The notes beneath the pieces were generated by a model. That model saw nothing but the letters and a program-made list of their open reading frames with translations. It was not told the origin of the DNA and did no database searches. A DNA stretch of 64,000 nucleotides, from the NCBI RefSeq assembly GCF_017901155.1, contig NZ_CP072800.1:581283-645282 (forward strand), in the 5' to 3' direction. Below, in pieces: positions 26,628-36,319 of this stretch (the first letter of the stretch is position 1; each line of letters opens with the position of its first letter). The DNA comes from Candidatus Thiothrix anitrata. GTDB taxonomy: Bacteria; Pseudomonadota; Gammaproteobacteria; Thiotrichales; Thiotrichaceae. The translations under genes and the position numbers were made by a program.

Positions 26628-26915
26628 ATGGCTATTACTGAAACTGAAGTTCGTAAAGTCGCACATTTGGCGCGTTTGGCAATGCCTGATGAATACATCG
26701 ACGCTTACACCAAAAACTTGTCCAATATTTTGGATTTAGTGGCGAAAATGGAAGCGGTGGATACCGACGGTGTGGCTCCGATGGCCCACCCGCTGGACAT
26801 GATGCAACGCTTGCGTGCCGATGTGGTAACGGAAACCAATCAGCGTGATTATTACCAACAAATCGCGCCGGAAACTGAAAACGGTTTGTACCTCGTGCCG
26901 AAGGTGCTTGAGTAA
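26628..26915 (+). CDS. gatC: Asp/Glu-tRNA amidotransferase subunit GatC
   Basis: A 95-residue linker subunit that stabilises GatA-GatB. Typical pattern: 'EVRKVAHLARLAM', 'LSNILDLVAKMEAVDTDGVAPMAHPLDM', and 'NGLYLVPKVLE' at the end. It starts 2 bp after gatB. In most proteobacteria gatC precedes gatA; here it is last. Confidence 0.96.
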   Translation: MAITETEVRKVAHLARLAMPDEYIDAYTKNLSNILDLVAKMEAVDTDGVAPMAHPLDMMQRLRADVVTETNQRDYYQQIAPETENGLYLVPKVLE

Positions 26916-26949
26916 TTTATCTGTACAGTATGCCGCTTGATCTGGATTT

Positions 26950-26974
26950 GCCTGCCCTCTAATAAAGGGTAGGC
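26950..26974 (+). terminator. terminator-like hairpin after gatC
   Basis: GCCTGCCCT (26950-26958) pairs with AGGGTAGGC (26966-26974), one G-U pair, loop CTAATAA. Situated 34 bp after the gatC stop. The following TATACTGG is not a good U-tract, so termination would be partial. Confidence 0.45.
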
Positions 26975-27015
26975 TATACTGGTGGCTTAACTGATTACTT
27001 TAGGATAATCCTTTT

Positions 27016-27867
27016 ATGAATGACAATAATCCTTATTCCCCACCTCGCTCTGATGTGACTCCGCCGCCGTTACCTTCTTCTAGTGGTGAATTATTAGCAG
27101 AACCTCGCTCATTGTCAGCGGGTGCTCCTTTTCAGTGGTTAGGCGAAGGCTGGACATTGATTAAGGCAAATTTGGGCTTGTGGATACTGATTGCCTTGGC
27201 TTGGTTTGCGATCCAGATTTTGATGGGATTGGTGCCGGTGCTGGGTGACATCGCTTCTTCTTTACTGAATCCGGTTTTCATGGGTGGTATTTTTCTGGGC
27301 TTGCTCACGGCTGATCGTGGTGGTGTGCTGCGTTTTGACTGTTTGTTTGAAGGTTTTAAACAAAAATTTGCACCTTTGTTGGGCATAGGTGCTTTGACTT
27401 TGGGTGTTTTGTTCCTATTTATGATCATCATGGGGGGATTATTGGTAGGAACCAGTTTTGATGCAATTAAAGACGGTACGTTTGACCCCGCGCAGTTATG
27501 GGGTGGTTTAAGTGTTGGCTTGCTGGCGGTCGCAGTCATTATCGGGATTTTGCTGATGATGTTATTTTGGTTCACCACGCAATTGATTGCACTCAACGAT
27601 GTGCCGGTATTCGAGTCATTGAGCCGTAGTTTTCAGGGGTGTTTGCGTAATCCGCTGGCATTGTTGGTTTATATCTTGGCGGTAGCGGTGATTATGCTGG
27701 TGCTATTATTGCCTCCCGGCTTATTAATTATGGCACAAGTTTCAGCAGGAGGGAGTATGGCATTGTTGGTCGTTGCAATGTTGGTGTTGTTTGTTGAGAT
27801 GGTCATTATTATGCCTTGGTTGTTTGGCACAATGTATGTTTCCTATAAGGCCATTTTTATCAAGTAA
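27016..27867 (+). CDS. BPSS1780-family integral membrane protein
   Basis: A 283-residue multi-pass inner-membrane protein. A Pro-rich cytoplasmic N-terminus of about 45 residues precedes about six hydrophobic helices. The 'GAPFQWLGEGWTLIKANLGLWILI' entry, 'PVLGDIASSLLNPVFMGGIFLG' and 'FDCLFEGFKQKFAPLLGIGAL' segments match the BPSS1780 family of proteobacterial membrane proteins of unknown function. Probably monocistronic: gatC lies 100 bp upstream, with a hairpin between. Confidence 0.82.
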   Translation: MNDNNPYSPPRSDVTPPPLPSSSGELLAEPRSLSAGAPFQWLGEGWTLIKANLGLWILIALAWFAIQILMGLVPVLGDIASSLLNPVFMGGIFLGLLTADRGGVLRFDCLFEGFKQKFAPLLGIGALTLGVLFLFMIIMGGLLVGTSFDAIKDGTFDPAQLWGGLSVGLLAVAVIIGILLMMLFWFTTQLIALNDVPVFESLSRSFQGCLRNPLALLVYILAVAVIMLVLLLPPGLLIMAQVSAGGSMALLVVAMLVLFVEMVIIMPWLFGTMYVSYKAIFIK

Positions 27868-28033
27868 GTCTGCCCTATGACACTGTAGAAACGGCGTTGA
27901 GCCGTTCTCTGCGGTTGTTTCTGAAGTTTTGTCAGTATCAGTTATTTTATTAAGGATAGGTTTGGCTAATTTCCGGTATTTCTAGGCTTATACGGATATT
28001 CGTGTTTTGGGCTTGTAATACGGGGATGGCAGC

Positions 28034-28954
28034 ATGGTACGTACAAACGTTTGGGCTATATTTTGCGTGGTTTTTATGCTTTTTGTTGTGTCGGGATGTA
28101 GCCAGCAGGCAGTTCACGATGACGATGAAGATTCACCTAGTAAGTCCAGCACGACCGATGCAAAAATACCTGCTAAAAAACCCACACCCGTTAAAGTCCC
28201 TAAAGCCACCAAGGGAATGCCGCAGCTTTCACAAAGTGAGCTGAATTTGATTGCCGCTAAAATTTTCCAAAATGAGAGCGGTGGTGATTATCGCAATCTT
28301 GTGCATTGGAATGACGGCGAAGATTTTGCTTCGATGGGAATTGGTCATTTCACGTGGTATCCTGCCGGACGTTCCGCTCGCTTCGGTAATACCTTTCCTG
28401 ATTTGCTCACTTATTTACACAGCAACGGGGTGCGATTGCCCGTATGGCTGCTACAAGCACGTTATAGCGGTGCGCCTTGGCGTACTAAAGCAGAACTGAT
28501 TCAGGCTAAAAACACCGGGCAGGTGCAGGAGTTACAGAACCTGTTACACCAAACCCGTTTACTACAAGCCGCTTATATTGTGGAACGTGCCCGTCGTGCT
28601 ATGCCGCAATTAGTGAATGCCGCTCCTGCTGCTTCACGTGGACGGGTCGCACAAAATTTAAATGCGGTGGCAAATACTCCCGGTGGTTGGTACGCGTTGG
28701 TGGATTACGTCAATTTTAAAGGGGAAGGCTTGCACTATTACGGTGGCTACAAAGGCCAAAACTGGGGCTTATTACAGGTGCTGGACGAAATGACACCCAG
28801 TCAGCCGGGGCAAGTCGCGCTGCATGAGTTTGCCAATGCTGCCAAGCGTGTTTTGCAACGACGTGTACGTAATTCTCCACCCGCCCGGAACGAAGCTCGT
28901 TGGCTTGCGGGCTGGTCTAACCGGATTGATACTTACCGGAATCCGGGTGTTTAA
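28034..28954 (+). CDS. lipoprotein of unknown function, possible lysozyme-like fold (paralog 1)
   Basis: A 306-residue lipoprotein, lipobox VSGC with Cys22. After a charged, Pro/Lys-rich linker, residues about 62-300 form one domain with strong motifs: 'IFQNESGGDYRNLVHWNDGEDFASMGIGHFTWYPAG' (Glu81, Asp/Glu near 94-97, His105), 'GAPWRTKAEL', 'NTPGGWYALVDYVNFKGEG' and 'GYKGQNWGLLQVL'. I have a memory of such GIGHFTWYP proteins in many gammaproteobacteria, without assigned function. The acidic residues next to a Gly-rich turn recall lysozyme or chitosanase-type glycosidases, but this is speculation. A close paralog follows 155 bp downstream. Confidence 0.8.
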   Translation: MVRTNVWAIFCVVFMLFVVSGCSQQAVHDDDEDSPSKSSTTDAKIPAKKPTPVKVPKATKGMPQLSQSELNLIAAKIFQNESGGDYRNLVHWNDGEDFASMGIGHFTWYPAGRSARFGNTFPDLLTYLHSNGVRLPVWLLQARYSGAPWRTKAELIQAKNTGQVQELQNLLHQTRLLQAAYIVERARRAMPQLVNAAPAASRGRVAQNLNAVANTPGGWYALVDYVNFKGEGLHYYGGYKGQNWGLLQVLDEMTPSQPGQVALHEFANAAKRVLQRRVRNSPPARNEARWLAGWSNRIDTYRNPGV

Positions 28955-29109
28955 TCAGCACTCTGGATAAGCTTCGCCCAAACCTACGCTTGCTCGTCAC
29001 GCTTGTCGGGTAAAGCTAGGCAATTTGCTAATTTCCATTATAGTTTCCGAAACAAATCAGAACGGCATCTCCCTTTAGTGGGAAATAATAAAAATAAGAG
29101 GGCGACTCA

Positions 29110-30084
29110 ATGAAAACAAAAGCTGTAATGGCTTTGGCTACTATTGCCAGCGTTGGCCTGTCTGCGTGCAGCCCAAGCTCGCAAATGGTTCAAAGTAATC
29201 GTGCAACACATCATTCCCCCGTTTCCGAACCCAAAATGTATACAGTGAGTAATGGCGGATATTTACCGAATCCGGCAGGTCAAAGTGCCTCCCCTTATCA
29301 TGCGCAAAATTTAGGTCGCGCCAGTGTATCAGCTGGGGACAGTGGAATGCCGATGCTGTCTTCCGCAGAGTTACGGGTTATTGGTGATCAAATCTTCAAG
29401 AACGAAGGCGGCGGTAGTGTTGATAAGCTGGTGCACTGGAATGATGGTGAAGATTTTGCAGCGATGGGGATTGGTCATTTCACTTGGTATCCGGCGGGGC
29501 GTTCCGCACGTTTCGGTAATACTTTTCCGGAGTTGCTGACTTACATGCAAAGTAAGGGCGTGCGTTTGCCGGACTGGTTGGAACACGCCAAAAATACCGG
29601 TGCGCCATGGCGTTCTAAAGCCGAGCTGGCGCAGGCAAAACACACCCCACAGGTGCAGGAGTTACAAAATTTGCTGTATCAAACGCGGATGTTGCAAGCG
29701 CAATACATTGTGGATCGCACCCGTCGTGCGATGCCCAAATTGGTTAGCAGTACGCCAAATCAATTGCGCCCGCACATTAGCAATAATCTGAATGCGGTTG
29801 CCAATACGCCAGGTGGCTGGTATGCCCTGATTGATTACACCAACTTCAAGGGCGAAGGCTTGAGTCGTACTGGTGGTTACAAGGGTCAGAACTGGGGCTT
29901 ATTACAGGTTTTGGAAGAAATGCGCCCTTCCCGTCCCGGTGAGGCTGCTTTACACGAGTTTTCCAATGCTGCCATGCGTGTTTTGGAACGGCGTGTCAGA
30001 AACTCACCACCGGCACGTAACGAAAGTCGTTGGTTAGCAGGATGGTCAAACCGGGTTAACACGTATCGCCGGATTCCGGTTTAA
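29110..30084 (+). CDS. lipoprotein of unknown function, possible lysozyme-like fold (paralog 2)
   Basis: A 324-residue tandem paralog of the preceding gene. Lipobox LSAC with Cys20, then about 60 residues of Ser/Pro/Asn-rich linker and the conserved domain. Most of the domain is identical to paralog 1 over long stretches (for example HWNDGEDFAAMGIGHFTWYP and VRNSPPARNESRWLAGWSNR), while the linkers differ. The DNA is less similar than the protein, so the duplication is not recent. Its own ribosome binding site (AGAGGG) and 155-bp spacer suggest separate transcription. The end overlaps the convergent hydrolase gene by 4 bp. Confidence 0.8.
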   Translation: MKTKAVMALATIASVGLSACSPSSQMVQSNRATHHSPVSEPKMYTVSNGGYLPNPAGQSASPYHAQNLGRASVSAGDSGMPMLSSAELRVIGDQIFKNEGGGSVDKLVHWNDGEDFAAMGIGHFTWYPAGRSARFGNTFPELLTYMQSKGVRLPDWLEHAKNTGAPWRSKAELAQAKHTPQVQELQNLLYQTRMLQAQYIVDRTRRAMPKLVSSTPNQLRPHISNNLNAVANTPGGWYALIDYTNFKGEGLSRTGGYKGQNWGLLQVLEEMRPSRPGEAALHEFSNAAMRVLERRVRNSPPARNESRWLAGWSNRVNTYRRIPV

Positions 30085-30851
30085 GCAAGGAATTCTGTTA
30101 CTAGGGTGGTGAATTCAACGGGTGTTTGTACGTGTGGTAAATGCCCAGCATTGGCTATTGTGGCTAGTTGGATTTGCGGAAAATACGCATGAATGAGTGG
30201 CATATCCTCATCAGTAACATAATCGGACAATGCCCCGCGCACACAAAGCGTAGGTACTTGGCATTGGGTGTGCATCGCGGGAAAACCAGAAATTTTCAGG
30301 TAATGCCGGGTGATTTCCGGCAAGTTGCATTGCCAGTAAAACTGTCCTTGAGTATCTCGCCCCAAATTCTTGAGTAAGAAACCACGCTCCATTGGGTGTT
30401 TCACCACAGCACTCAGCCACTCATCGGCTTGTTTGCGGCTGCGTAAGGTTGGCAGTGGCATCGACAGCATGGCTTGCAATAAAGCTTGATGGCGTGGTGG
30501 GTAGGCTTTAGGAGCAATATCCACCACAATGAGCCGTCGCAGATGTGCGGGGTGAGTCAGTGCCAAAAACATGGCGACTTTGCCACCCATCGAATGCCCC
30601 ATTAAATTGTACTCAGTTACTGCCAGCGCATCCAATATTTCGCGTATATCCTGAGCCATGTCTTGGTAGGCCATGCCCGTGAGTGCGGGTGAGTCACCGT
30701 GATTGCGCAAATCTACCGCGATTACGTACCGCTGTTCTGCTTGGCTGCGTGCAAAGGTGCTCCAGTTATCCAGTGAGCCTAACAGGCCGTGCAAGACAAT
30801 TAATGGGGGTTGGGTGTTATCGGGTTCGCCGTGTATGTGGTAATTTAGCAC
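30081..30851 (-). CDS. alpha/beta-hydrolase, YbfF-type esterase
   Basis: A 256-residue cytoplasmic alpha/beta-hydrolase. Oxyanion-hole strand LIVLHGLLGSLDNW, nucleophile elbow GHSMGGKVAM, and a catalytic His in 'NAGHLPHVQTPVEF'. 'AVDLRNHGDSP' is typical of the YbfF group, which hydrolyses short-chain acyl and acyl-CoA-like esters in vitro. The true substrate is unknown. It overlaps the upstream quinone reductase-like gene by 7 bp, so both are likely one transcript. Confidence 0.88.
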   Translation of the reverse strand: MLNYHIHGEPDNTQPPLIVLHGLLGSLDNWSTFARSQAEQRYVIAVDLRNHGDSPALTGMAYQDMAQDIREILDALAVTEYNLMGHSMGGKVAMFLALTHPAHLRRLIVVDIAPKAYPPRHQALLQAMLSMPLPTLRSRKQADEWLSAVVKHPMERGFLLKNLGRDTQGQFYWQCNLPEITRHYLKISGFPAMHTQCQVPTLCVRGALSDYVTDEDMPLIHAYFPQIQLATIANAGHLPHVQTPVEFTTLVTEFLA

Positions 30852-31429
30852 GCAAAGTTCCGCCCTAATTCAGCGATTTCGGTGAGGATGTTGAGACGCT
30901 CTTCCATTGTTTGCCCCGGCACGTTGTAATAGATGCGGTGATGTACGTCAGCAATACCACAAAACGCTAGTGTACCATCGGTGACTGGACGATAAATGAG
31001 GTGTTCAGCATCGGTTTTGCGGAAATAGTCTTCGGAGCCACCCGCAGTAATCAGCACCAAGGCGCGTTGATGGGTCAGCAGACCCTTAACACCGGCTTGA
31101 GAATATTCAAAGGCCGTGCCATTGGTGAGTACATGATCAAACCAGCCTTTCAAGATGGCGGGGCGGTCGAACCACCACAAGGGGTAAATGAAAACCAAGC
31201 CGTCAGCCCATAATAACGCCTCTTGTTCTCGCGCAATTTTTTCGGGAATTTCGCCCTGTTGCAGGGAGTTCAACTCGTTGGCGCGTAATACGGGGTCGAA
31301 ATTTTCCGCGTACAAGTCTTTGACCCGCACTTCATGCCCAGCTTCTTGTAAGCCAAGGCTGCAATGTTCGAGCATTGCATGGTTAAAGCTGCCCGGATTC
31401 GGGTGGGCATAAACAATCAGGACGCGCAT
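30845..31429 (-). CDS. NAD(P)H:quinone oxidoreductase-like flavodoxin-fold protein
   Basis: A 194-residue flavodoxin-fold oxidoreductase of the KefF/MdaB/NQO type. 'MRVLIVYAHPNPGSFNHAM' is the FMN/FAD phosphate loop, 'DGLVFIYPLWWFDRPAILKGWFDHVL' the isoalloxazine-contacting segment, and 'ALVLITAGGSEDYF' the next strand. Such enzymes reduce quinones by two electrons, or regulate Kef channels. No kef gene lies next to it. Starts at ATG 31429. Confidence 0.85.
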   Translation of the reverse strand: MRVLIVYAHPNPGSFNHAMLEHCSLGLQEAGHEVRVKDLYAENFDPVLRANELNSLQQGEIPEKIAREQEALLWADGLVFIYPLWWFDRPAILKGWFDHVLTNGTAFEYSQAGVKGLLTHQRALVLITAGGSEDYFRKTDAEHLIYRPVTDGTLAFCGIADVHHRIYYNVPGQTMEERLNILTEIAELGRNFAC

Positions 31430-31464
31430 AAAGTTTCCAGAAACAATGAATTAGGATGAGTGAT

Positions 31465-32352
31465 CTAGTGGACGCTATCATTGCCGGGTATGGTTTCCCG
31501 GAAAAGCTGTGTCACCTCAATGGCATCTAGCGTATAACTGGCGTTACAAAATTCGCAAGTAATCTGGATTTTTCCCTGTTCTTCCACGATCGAATGGGCT
31601 TCTTCCTGCCCTAGGGATTGAACCAGCGTTTCCACCCGTTCACGGCTGCAATCGCAGTGGAAATGGATTGGGGACGGGTCAAATAAACGCGGCTCTTCCT
31701 CGTGAAATAAACGGTATAGGAGCGTTTCTGCTTCTAATTCCATCAGTTCATTGGGGGTCAGGGTATCCAGCAAGAGCGAGGCACGCTCCCAGTTTTCATC
31801 GCTGGTATGCTCACGCGGTAAGCGTTGCAGTAACATGCCAGCAGCGGTGTGCTCATTGGCGGTTAACCATAAGCGCGTCGGCAGTTGTTCTGAGCGGCTG
31901 AAATACGCTTCCAGTGCTTGTGCCAAGGTGTCTCCCTCCAGTGGAATCAGGCTTTGGTAACGTTCTCGCCGATTAGGGGCTTCCAAGGTAATTGCCATTT
32001 GCGCGTTATCGCCAAACACGGCGTTTAAGGTCGTTGCATTGGCTTCACTACTCCACCGGGCGAGGCCGCGTACAGTGCCTTGCGGGGTGGCTTGCACTAC
32101 TAGTAAGTGTATGGGGCCATCACCGCGAATTTGCAGGATTAACGAGCCACTGTGTTTGATGGTGGCAGAAAGCAACACCGCTGCCGTGAGTGCTTCACCC
32201 AGCACTTGCTTCACAAACGGCGGATAAGCGGTGCGGCTTAACATTTCCTGCCAAGTTGTATCCAAATGTACCCACTCACCACGCAGATGCGCACGCTCTA
32301 ACATAAACCGTCTTAATGTATCCACAGCCTTTATATCCACAAAATTATTCAT
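31465..32352 (-). CDS. hslO: redox-regulated chaperone Hsp33
   Basis: A 295-residue holdase chaperone activated by oxidation. The C-terminal zinc-binding redox switch is intact: the CDC pair near residue 235 (FHCDCSRE) and the CEFC pair near 267 (ITCEFCNAS). The N-terminal domain has 'PPFVKQVLGEALTAAVLLSATIKHSGSLILQIRGDGPI'. The start codon ATG 32352 overlaps the TAA of a possible small open frame upstream. hslR, its frequent neighbour, is 8 kb away. Confidence 0.95.
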   Translation of the reverse strand: MNNFVDIKAVDTLRRFMLERAHLRGEWVHLDTTWQEMLSRTAYPPFVKQVLGEALTAAVLLSATIKHSGSLILQIRGDGPIHLLVVQATPQGTVRGLARWSSEANATTLNAVFGDNAQMAITLEAPNRRERYQSLIPLEGDTLAQALEAYFSRSEQLPTRLWLTANEHTAAGMLLQRLPREHTSDENWERASLLLDTLTPNELMELEAETLLYRLFHEEEPRLFDPSPIHFHCDCSRERVETLVQSLGQEEAHSIVEEQGKIQITCEFCNASYTLDAIEVTQLFRETIPGNDSVH

Positions 32353-32530
32353 CTGATCCAGAATTACTTTCTAAATGCCGGTCAATCTGGTAAAAAGGCC
32401 AGCGTTTTAACCGCAGCGTGAACTTACCACACAAGTTGGCTTGCCCAAAGCGGTCGTGGTTGCTACATTTAGCAGATTCTTTCCGGGGTATCCAGCGATG
32501 TCCCCGCTGGCGGAATAATGACAACCACAC
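32345..32530 (-). CDS. possible small basic protein upstream of hslO
   Basis: A 61-codon open frame with GTG start that overlaps the hslO start by 8 bases. It is basic and has two Cys and two His in the first half ('KCSNHDRFGQANLCGKF'). I recognise no family, and no Shine-Dalgarno precedes the GTG. It could be real (translationally coupled to hslO) or a chance frame in the leader. Confidence 0.25.
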   Translation of the reverse strand: MWLSLFRQRGHRWIPRKESAKCSNHDRFGQANLCGKFTLRLKRWPFYQIDRHLESNSGSDE

Positions 32531-32578
32531 AGGATGTGTTCAAGCATTCCCTTTTTTAGCTTAAGCCGGATTAATTAG

Positions 32579-33628
<1,050 letters not shown>

Positions 33629-33662
33629 TTAGTATTACTAGATAGCGCGGCGGAGGCAGCCC

Positions 33663-34640
33663 ATTAACGACGTAAATTATCACTCCACGCCGGGGTTCTC
33701 CTTCCGGTTTATGGTGCTCCTGTTGGGGGCACTGACGTTAATGGCTGTCGACTACCGCCATTCTGAGTCGTTGCGTCCGATCCGTACAGTTTCGTTGATG
33801 TTGGTTTACCCTGTGTTAGTCAGTGTTGACTCCCCTCATCGCTTTTATAATCGCACTGTCGGTTTTTTCTCTTCGCAAACCCAGTTGGCGTTGGAAAATA
33901 CGGCGTTGAAAGAGCAAATTCAAACCTACGCAGCACAGCAGCGCGTACTTAGCTCGGTACAGCAAGAGAATGCACATCTGCGTGCGATGTTAAATGCCGC
34001 ACCTTCCGACAGTTATACCTTTGGTTTGGCAGAGATTCTCGAAGCCGCGAATGACCGTGTGCGTGGTTTGATGTTGTTAAACAAAGGGGCGAATGACGGT
34101 GTGCATGAAAGTCAGGTGGTGCTGTCCGGCGAAAATATTTACGGACAAATTGTTAACGTTACCCCGTTTAGCTCTAAAGTCCTGCAATTGATTGACCGTA
34201 ATCACACTATCCCTGTGCGCAATCAGCGTACTGGTGAACGTGCTTTAGCCAGTGGTATGGGGCGTGGGCAGCCGCTGGAAATCAGGAATTTACCCGGCTC
34301 TAGTGACGTTAAAGAGGGTGACATTTTTGTTTCTTCCGGTTTGGGTGGTTTGTATCCCCCGGGCTTTCCGGTGGCTAAGGTAATTCCACAAGGGGTTGAG
34401 TTTAAACAAGGTGCACCCTCAGCAACCGTAAAGGCGGCTCCCTTGGTTAATTATGAAGCGACGCGTGATGTTTTGCTGATTTGGCGTAAACCGGGCATAC
34501 CTGAACCTCAGCCATTGCCTGCGCCTGAACCCAAAAATGCAAGCGATGCTACGAGTGACAGAGATACCAAGAAAGACAGTCAACAGACTAATGAAAGTAA
34601 ACCCGAAACACCCGTGCGTCAGTCAGGGGGAGGGCGTTAA
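33663..34640 (+). CDS. mreC: rod shape-determining protein MreC, probable ATT start
   Basis: Periplasmic scaffold of the elongasome, about 325 residues. The first in-frame ATG (33711) lies inside the transmembrane helix (MVLLLGALTLMAVDYR) and has no Shine-Dalgarno. Reading upstream, the frame stays open to TAG at 33639-33641 and contains no ATG, GTG or TTG. GGAGG at 33652-33656 lies six bases before an ATT (33663), giving INDVNYHSTPGFSFRF before the helix, which is the cytoplasmic tail expected in MreC. Coiled coil about 70-110, beta domains about 120-270, then a Pro/Lys/Gln-rich tail. The mreD ATG overlaps its stop (TAATG). Confidence 0.85.
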   Translation: MNDVNYHSTPGFSFRFMVLLLGALTLMAVDYRHSESLRPIRTVSLMLVYPVLVSVDSPHRFYNRTVGFFSSQTQLALENTALKEQIQTYAAQQRVLSSVQQENAHLRAMLNAAPSDSYTFGLAEILEAANDRVRGLMLLNKGANDGVHESQVVLSGENIYGQIVNVTPFSSKVLQLIDRNHTIPVRNQRTGERALASGMGRGQPLEIRNLPGSSDVKEGDIFVSSGLGGLYPPGFPVAKVIPQGVEFKQGAPSATVKAAPLVNYEATRDVLLIWRKPGIPEPQPLPAPEPKNASDATSDRDTKKDSQQTNESKPETPVRQSGGGR

Positions 34641-35128
34641 TGAATAAAGAGCCACGTTTCCCCGGTGCGGTTTTGGTTACTTTGTTGCTGGCGATTATCC
34701 TGACTATCATCCCCTTAAGTGAACAAGTTGCAGCATGGCGGCCTGAGTGGATTGCGTTAACCTTGATTCATTGGGGGTTGGTGATTAAAGACCGAGTGAG
34801 TTTGGTGGCGGCCTTTGTGGTGGGGTTGATTATTGACACCCTGTATGGTTCGATCTTGGGGCAGCACGCCTTGGGTTTTGTGTTGGTTACGTATTTGGCG
34901 GTGCGTTTGAGCCTGCGGATGAATCCTGAAGCCTTCTTGCAGCAAACAGCTTTGCTGGCCGCCGTTTTGTTTTTGTATTTGCTCATCAGTTTGTTGATAC
35001 AGGGTTTTACTGATACGGGTGTTGGAAGTGGCTTGTTCTATTGGGCATCGTTGTTAAGTAGTGTCGTTATTTGGCCTGTCTACCACGCGCTGTTAGGGTA
35101 TTTCCACGTGCAGCGTAAAGTCATCTAG
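34640..35128 (+). CDS. mreD: rod shape-determining protein MreD
   Basis: A 162-residue membrane protein with about five helices that joins MreC to the elongation complex. 'FVVGLIIDTLYGSILGQHALGFVLVTYLAVRLSLRM' is the typical MreD core (GLxxDxxxG...LG). It begins one base into the mreC stop and ends the mreBCD operon; the nearest gene downstream, folE2, is 97 bp away. Confidence 0.92.
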   Translation: MNKEPRFPGAVLVTLLLAIILTIIPLSEQVAAWRPEWIALTLIHWGLVIKDRVSLVAAFVVGLIIDTLYGSILGQHALGFVLVTYLAVRLSLRMNPEAFLQQTALLAAVLFLYLLISLLIQGFTDTGVGSGLFYWASLLSSVVIWPVYHALLGYFHVQRKVI

Positions 35129-35225
35129 GAAAACGCAGCGGATAAGCAGGTGAATTACCGTAAACCTTGCAGTTTTGCTACCGTGACCCAACATAGAACC
35201 TGCCCTGATCAATGAGGAATGACAC

Positions 35226-36209
35226 ATGACTTCGACTACTGTCTGTAAGGAACTGCCTTGTGCAATGCCGGACGTTGCCAAGCAGCCGCATACAGGCCCC
35301 AAAGGAACCCTCAATTGGGTAGGCATGAGCCAAATTGAATTGCCCGTATTTGTACAAAATTTGCAGGGCGGACGAATCCAAATGTTGGCGCGGGTGCAGG
35401 CCTATGTGAATTTAACCGACCCTGACAGCAAAGGTATTCACATGTCACGTTTGTACGTGGCACTGGATAATATGTTGGCAATGCATGACCTGACTCCTGA
35501 AGTTTTGGAGGCTACGGTACGGCAGTTTGTGGACTCTCATCAGGGGTTGAGTAGTGCTGCCTACTTGGAGTGTCGGTTTGATTATTTTGAACGCCGTAAT
35601 TCCCTATTAAGTGATAACAGTGGTTGGAAAAACTATCCGGTGCGTGTTGCTACGAGTTTGCGTGATGACCAGCTCCAAACAGAAATCAGCGTGGATGTGC
35701 CATATTCCTCTACTTGCCCGTGTTCGGCGGCGTTAGCGCGTCAATTGATCCAAGAAGGCTTTCGTGAGACTTTTGGTGCGGAAGCTGTAACGGTGGATGC
35801 GCAGCAGGTTTATGCGTGGCTGGGTACGACACAAGGTATCCGCGCCACTCCGCACAGTCAGCGTAGTATTGCTCAGGTGAAAGTCAATCTGGTGGATGCA
35901 GTTAATCATTTGCCACTTACTGAGTTGATTGATCGTATTGAAAACGCGCTGCAAACGCCGGTACAGGCTACAGTAAAGCGCGAAGACGAACAGGAGTTCG
36001 CTCGTCTTAATGCTGCTAATCTTATGTTTTGTGAAGATGCTGCCCGTCGTTTGAAACAAGCTCTGAGCGATGATGCTTTGGTGCGTGATTTCTGGGTGCG
36101 AGTCAATCATATGGAAAGTTTGCACGCCCACGATGCAGTGTCGATTGTGGTCAAGGGTGTTGAAAGCGGTTATCGCGACGATCCGCATGAATATGTTCAC
36201 CCAACCTGA
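35226..36209 (+). CDS. folE2: GTP cyclohydrolase type IB FolE2
   Basis: A 327-residue metal-dependent GTP cyclohydrolase IB that makes dihydroneopterin triphosphate for folate (and queuosine/biopterin). The active-site Cys region is 'VPYSSTCPCSAALARQLI'; the conserved start 'LNWVGMSQIELPVFV' and the C-terminal 'NHMESLHAHDAVSIV' are also seen. FolE2 is often used when zinc is limiting, but I see no Zur-box palindrome in the 97-bp leader. Monocistronic by spacing. Confidence 0.95.
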   Translation: MTSTTVCKELPCAMPDVAKQPHTGPKGTLNWVGMSQIELPVFVQNLQGGRIQMLARVQAYVNLTDPDSKGIHMSRLYVALDNMLAMHDLTPEVLEATVRQFVDSHQGLSSAAYLECRFDYFERRNSLLSDNSGWKNYPVRVATSLRDDQLQTEISVDVPYSSTCPCSAALARQLIQEGFRETFGAEAVTVDAQQVYAWLGTTQGIRATPHSQRSIAQVKVNLVDAVNHLPLTELIDRIENALQTPVQATVKREDEQEFARLNAANLMFCEDAARRLKQALSDDALVRDFWVRVNHMESLHAHDAVSIVVKGVESGYRDDPHEYVHPT

Positions 36210-36240
36210 CAGCGAATAACTTCAGCTTCGTCTGGAAATA

Positions 36241-36317
36241 TTAGCTCCTTGCCGGAATCAGGACTAAACTTGGTTATGTTCAAAATAATCAAGCGTATCA
36301 CTCTACCAAGGAGCTAA
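36241..36317 (+). promoter_or_regulatory. inverted repeat that pairs with the SPFH gene ribosome binding site
   Basis: TTAGCTCCTTG (36241-36251) is the exact reverse complement of CAAGGAGCTAA (36307-36317), which contains the Shine-Dalgarno AAGGAG just before ATG 36320. If transcription starts upstream of 36241, an 11-bp stem could hide the ribosome binding site. Regulation is inference. Confidence 0.5.
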
Positions 36318-36319
36318 AC

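Noticed and set aside
35129..35225. Zur box ahead of folE2
   Set aside because: FolE2 is often zinc-regulated, but no palindromic GTTATA-type site is visible in the leader.
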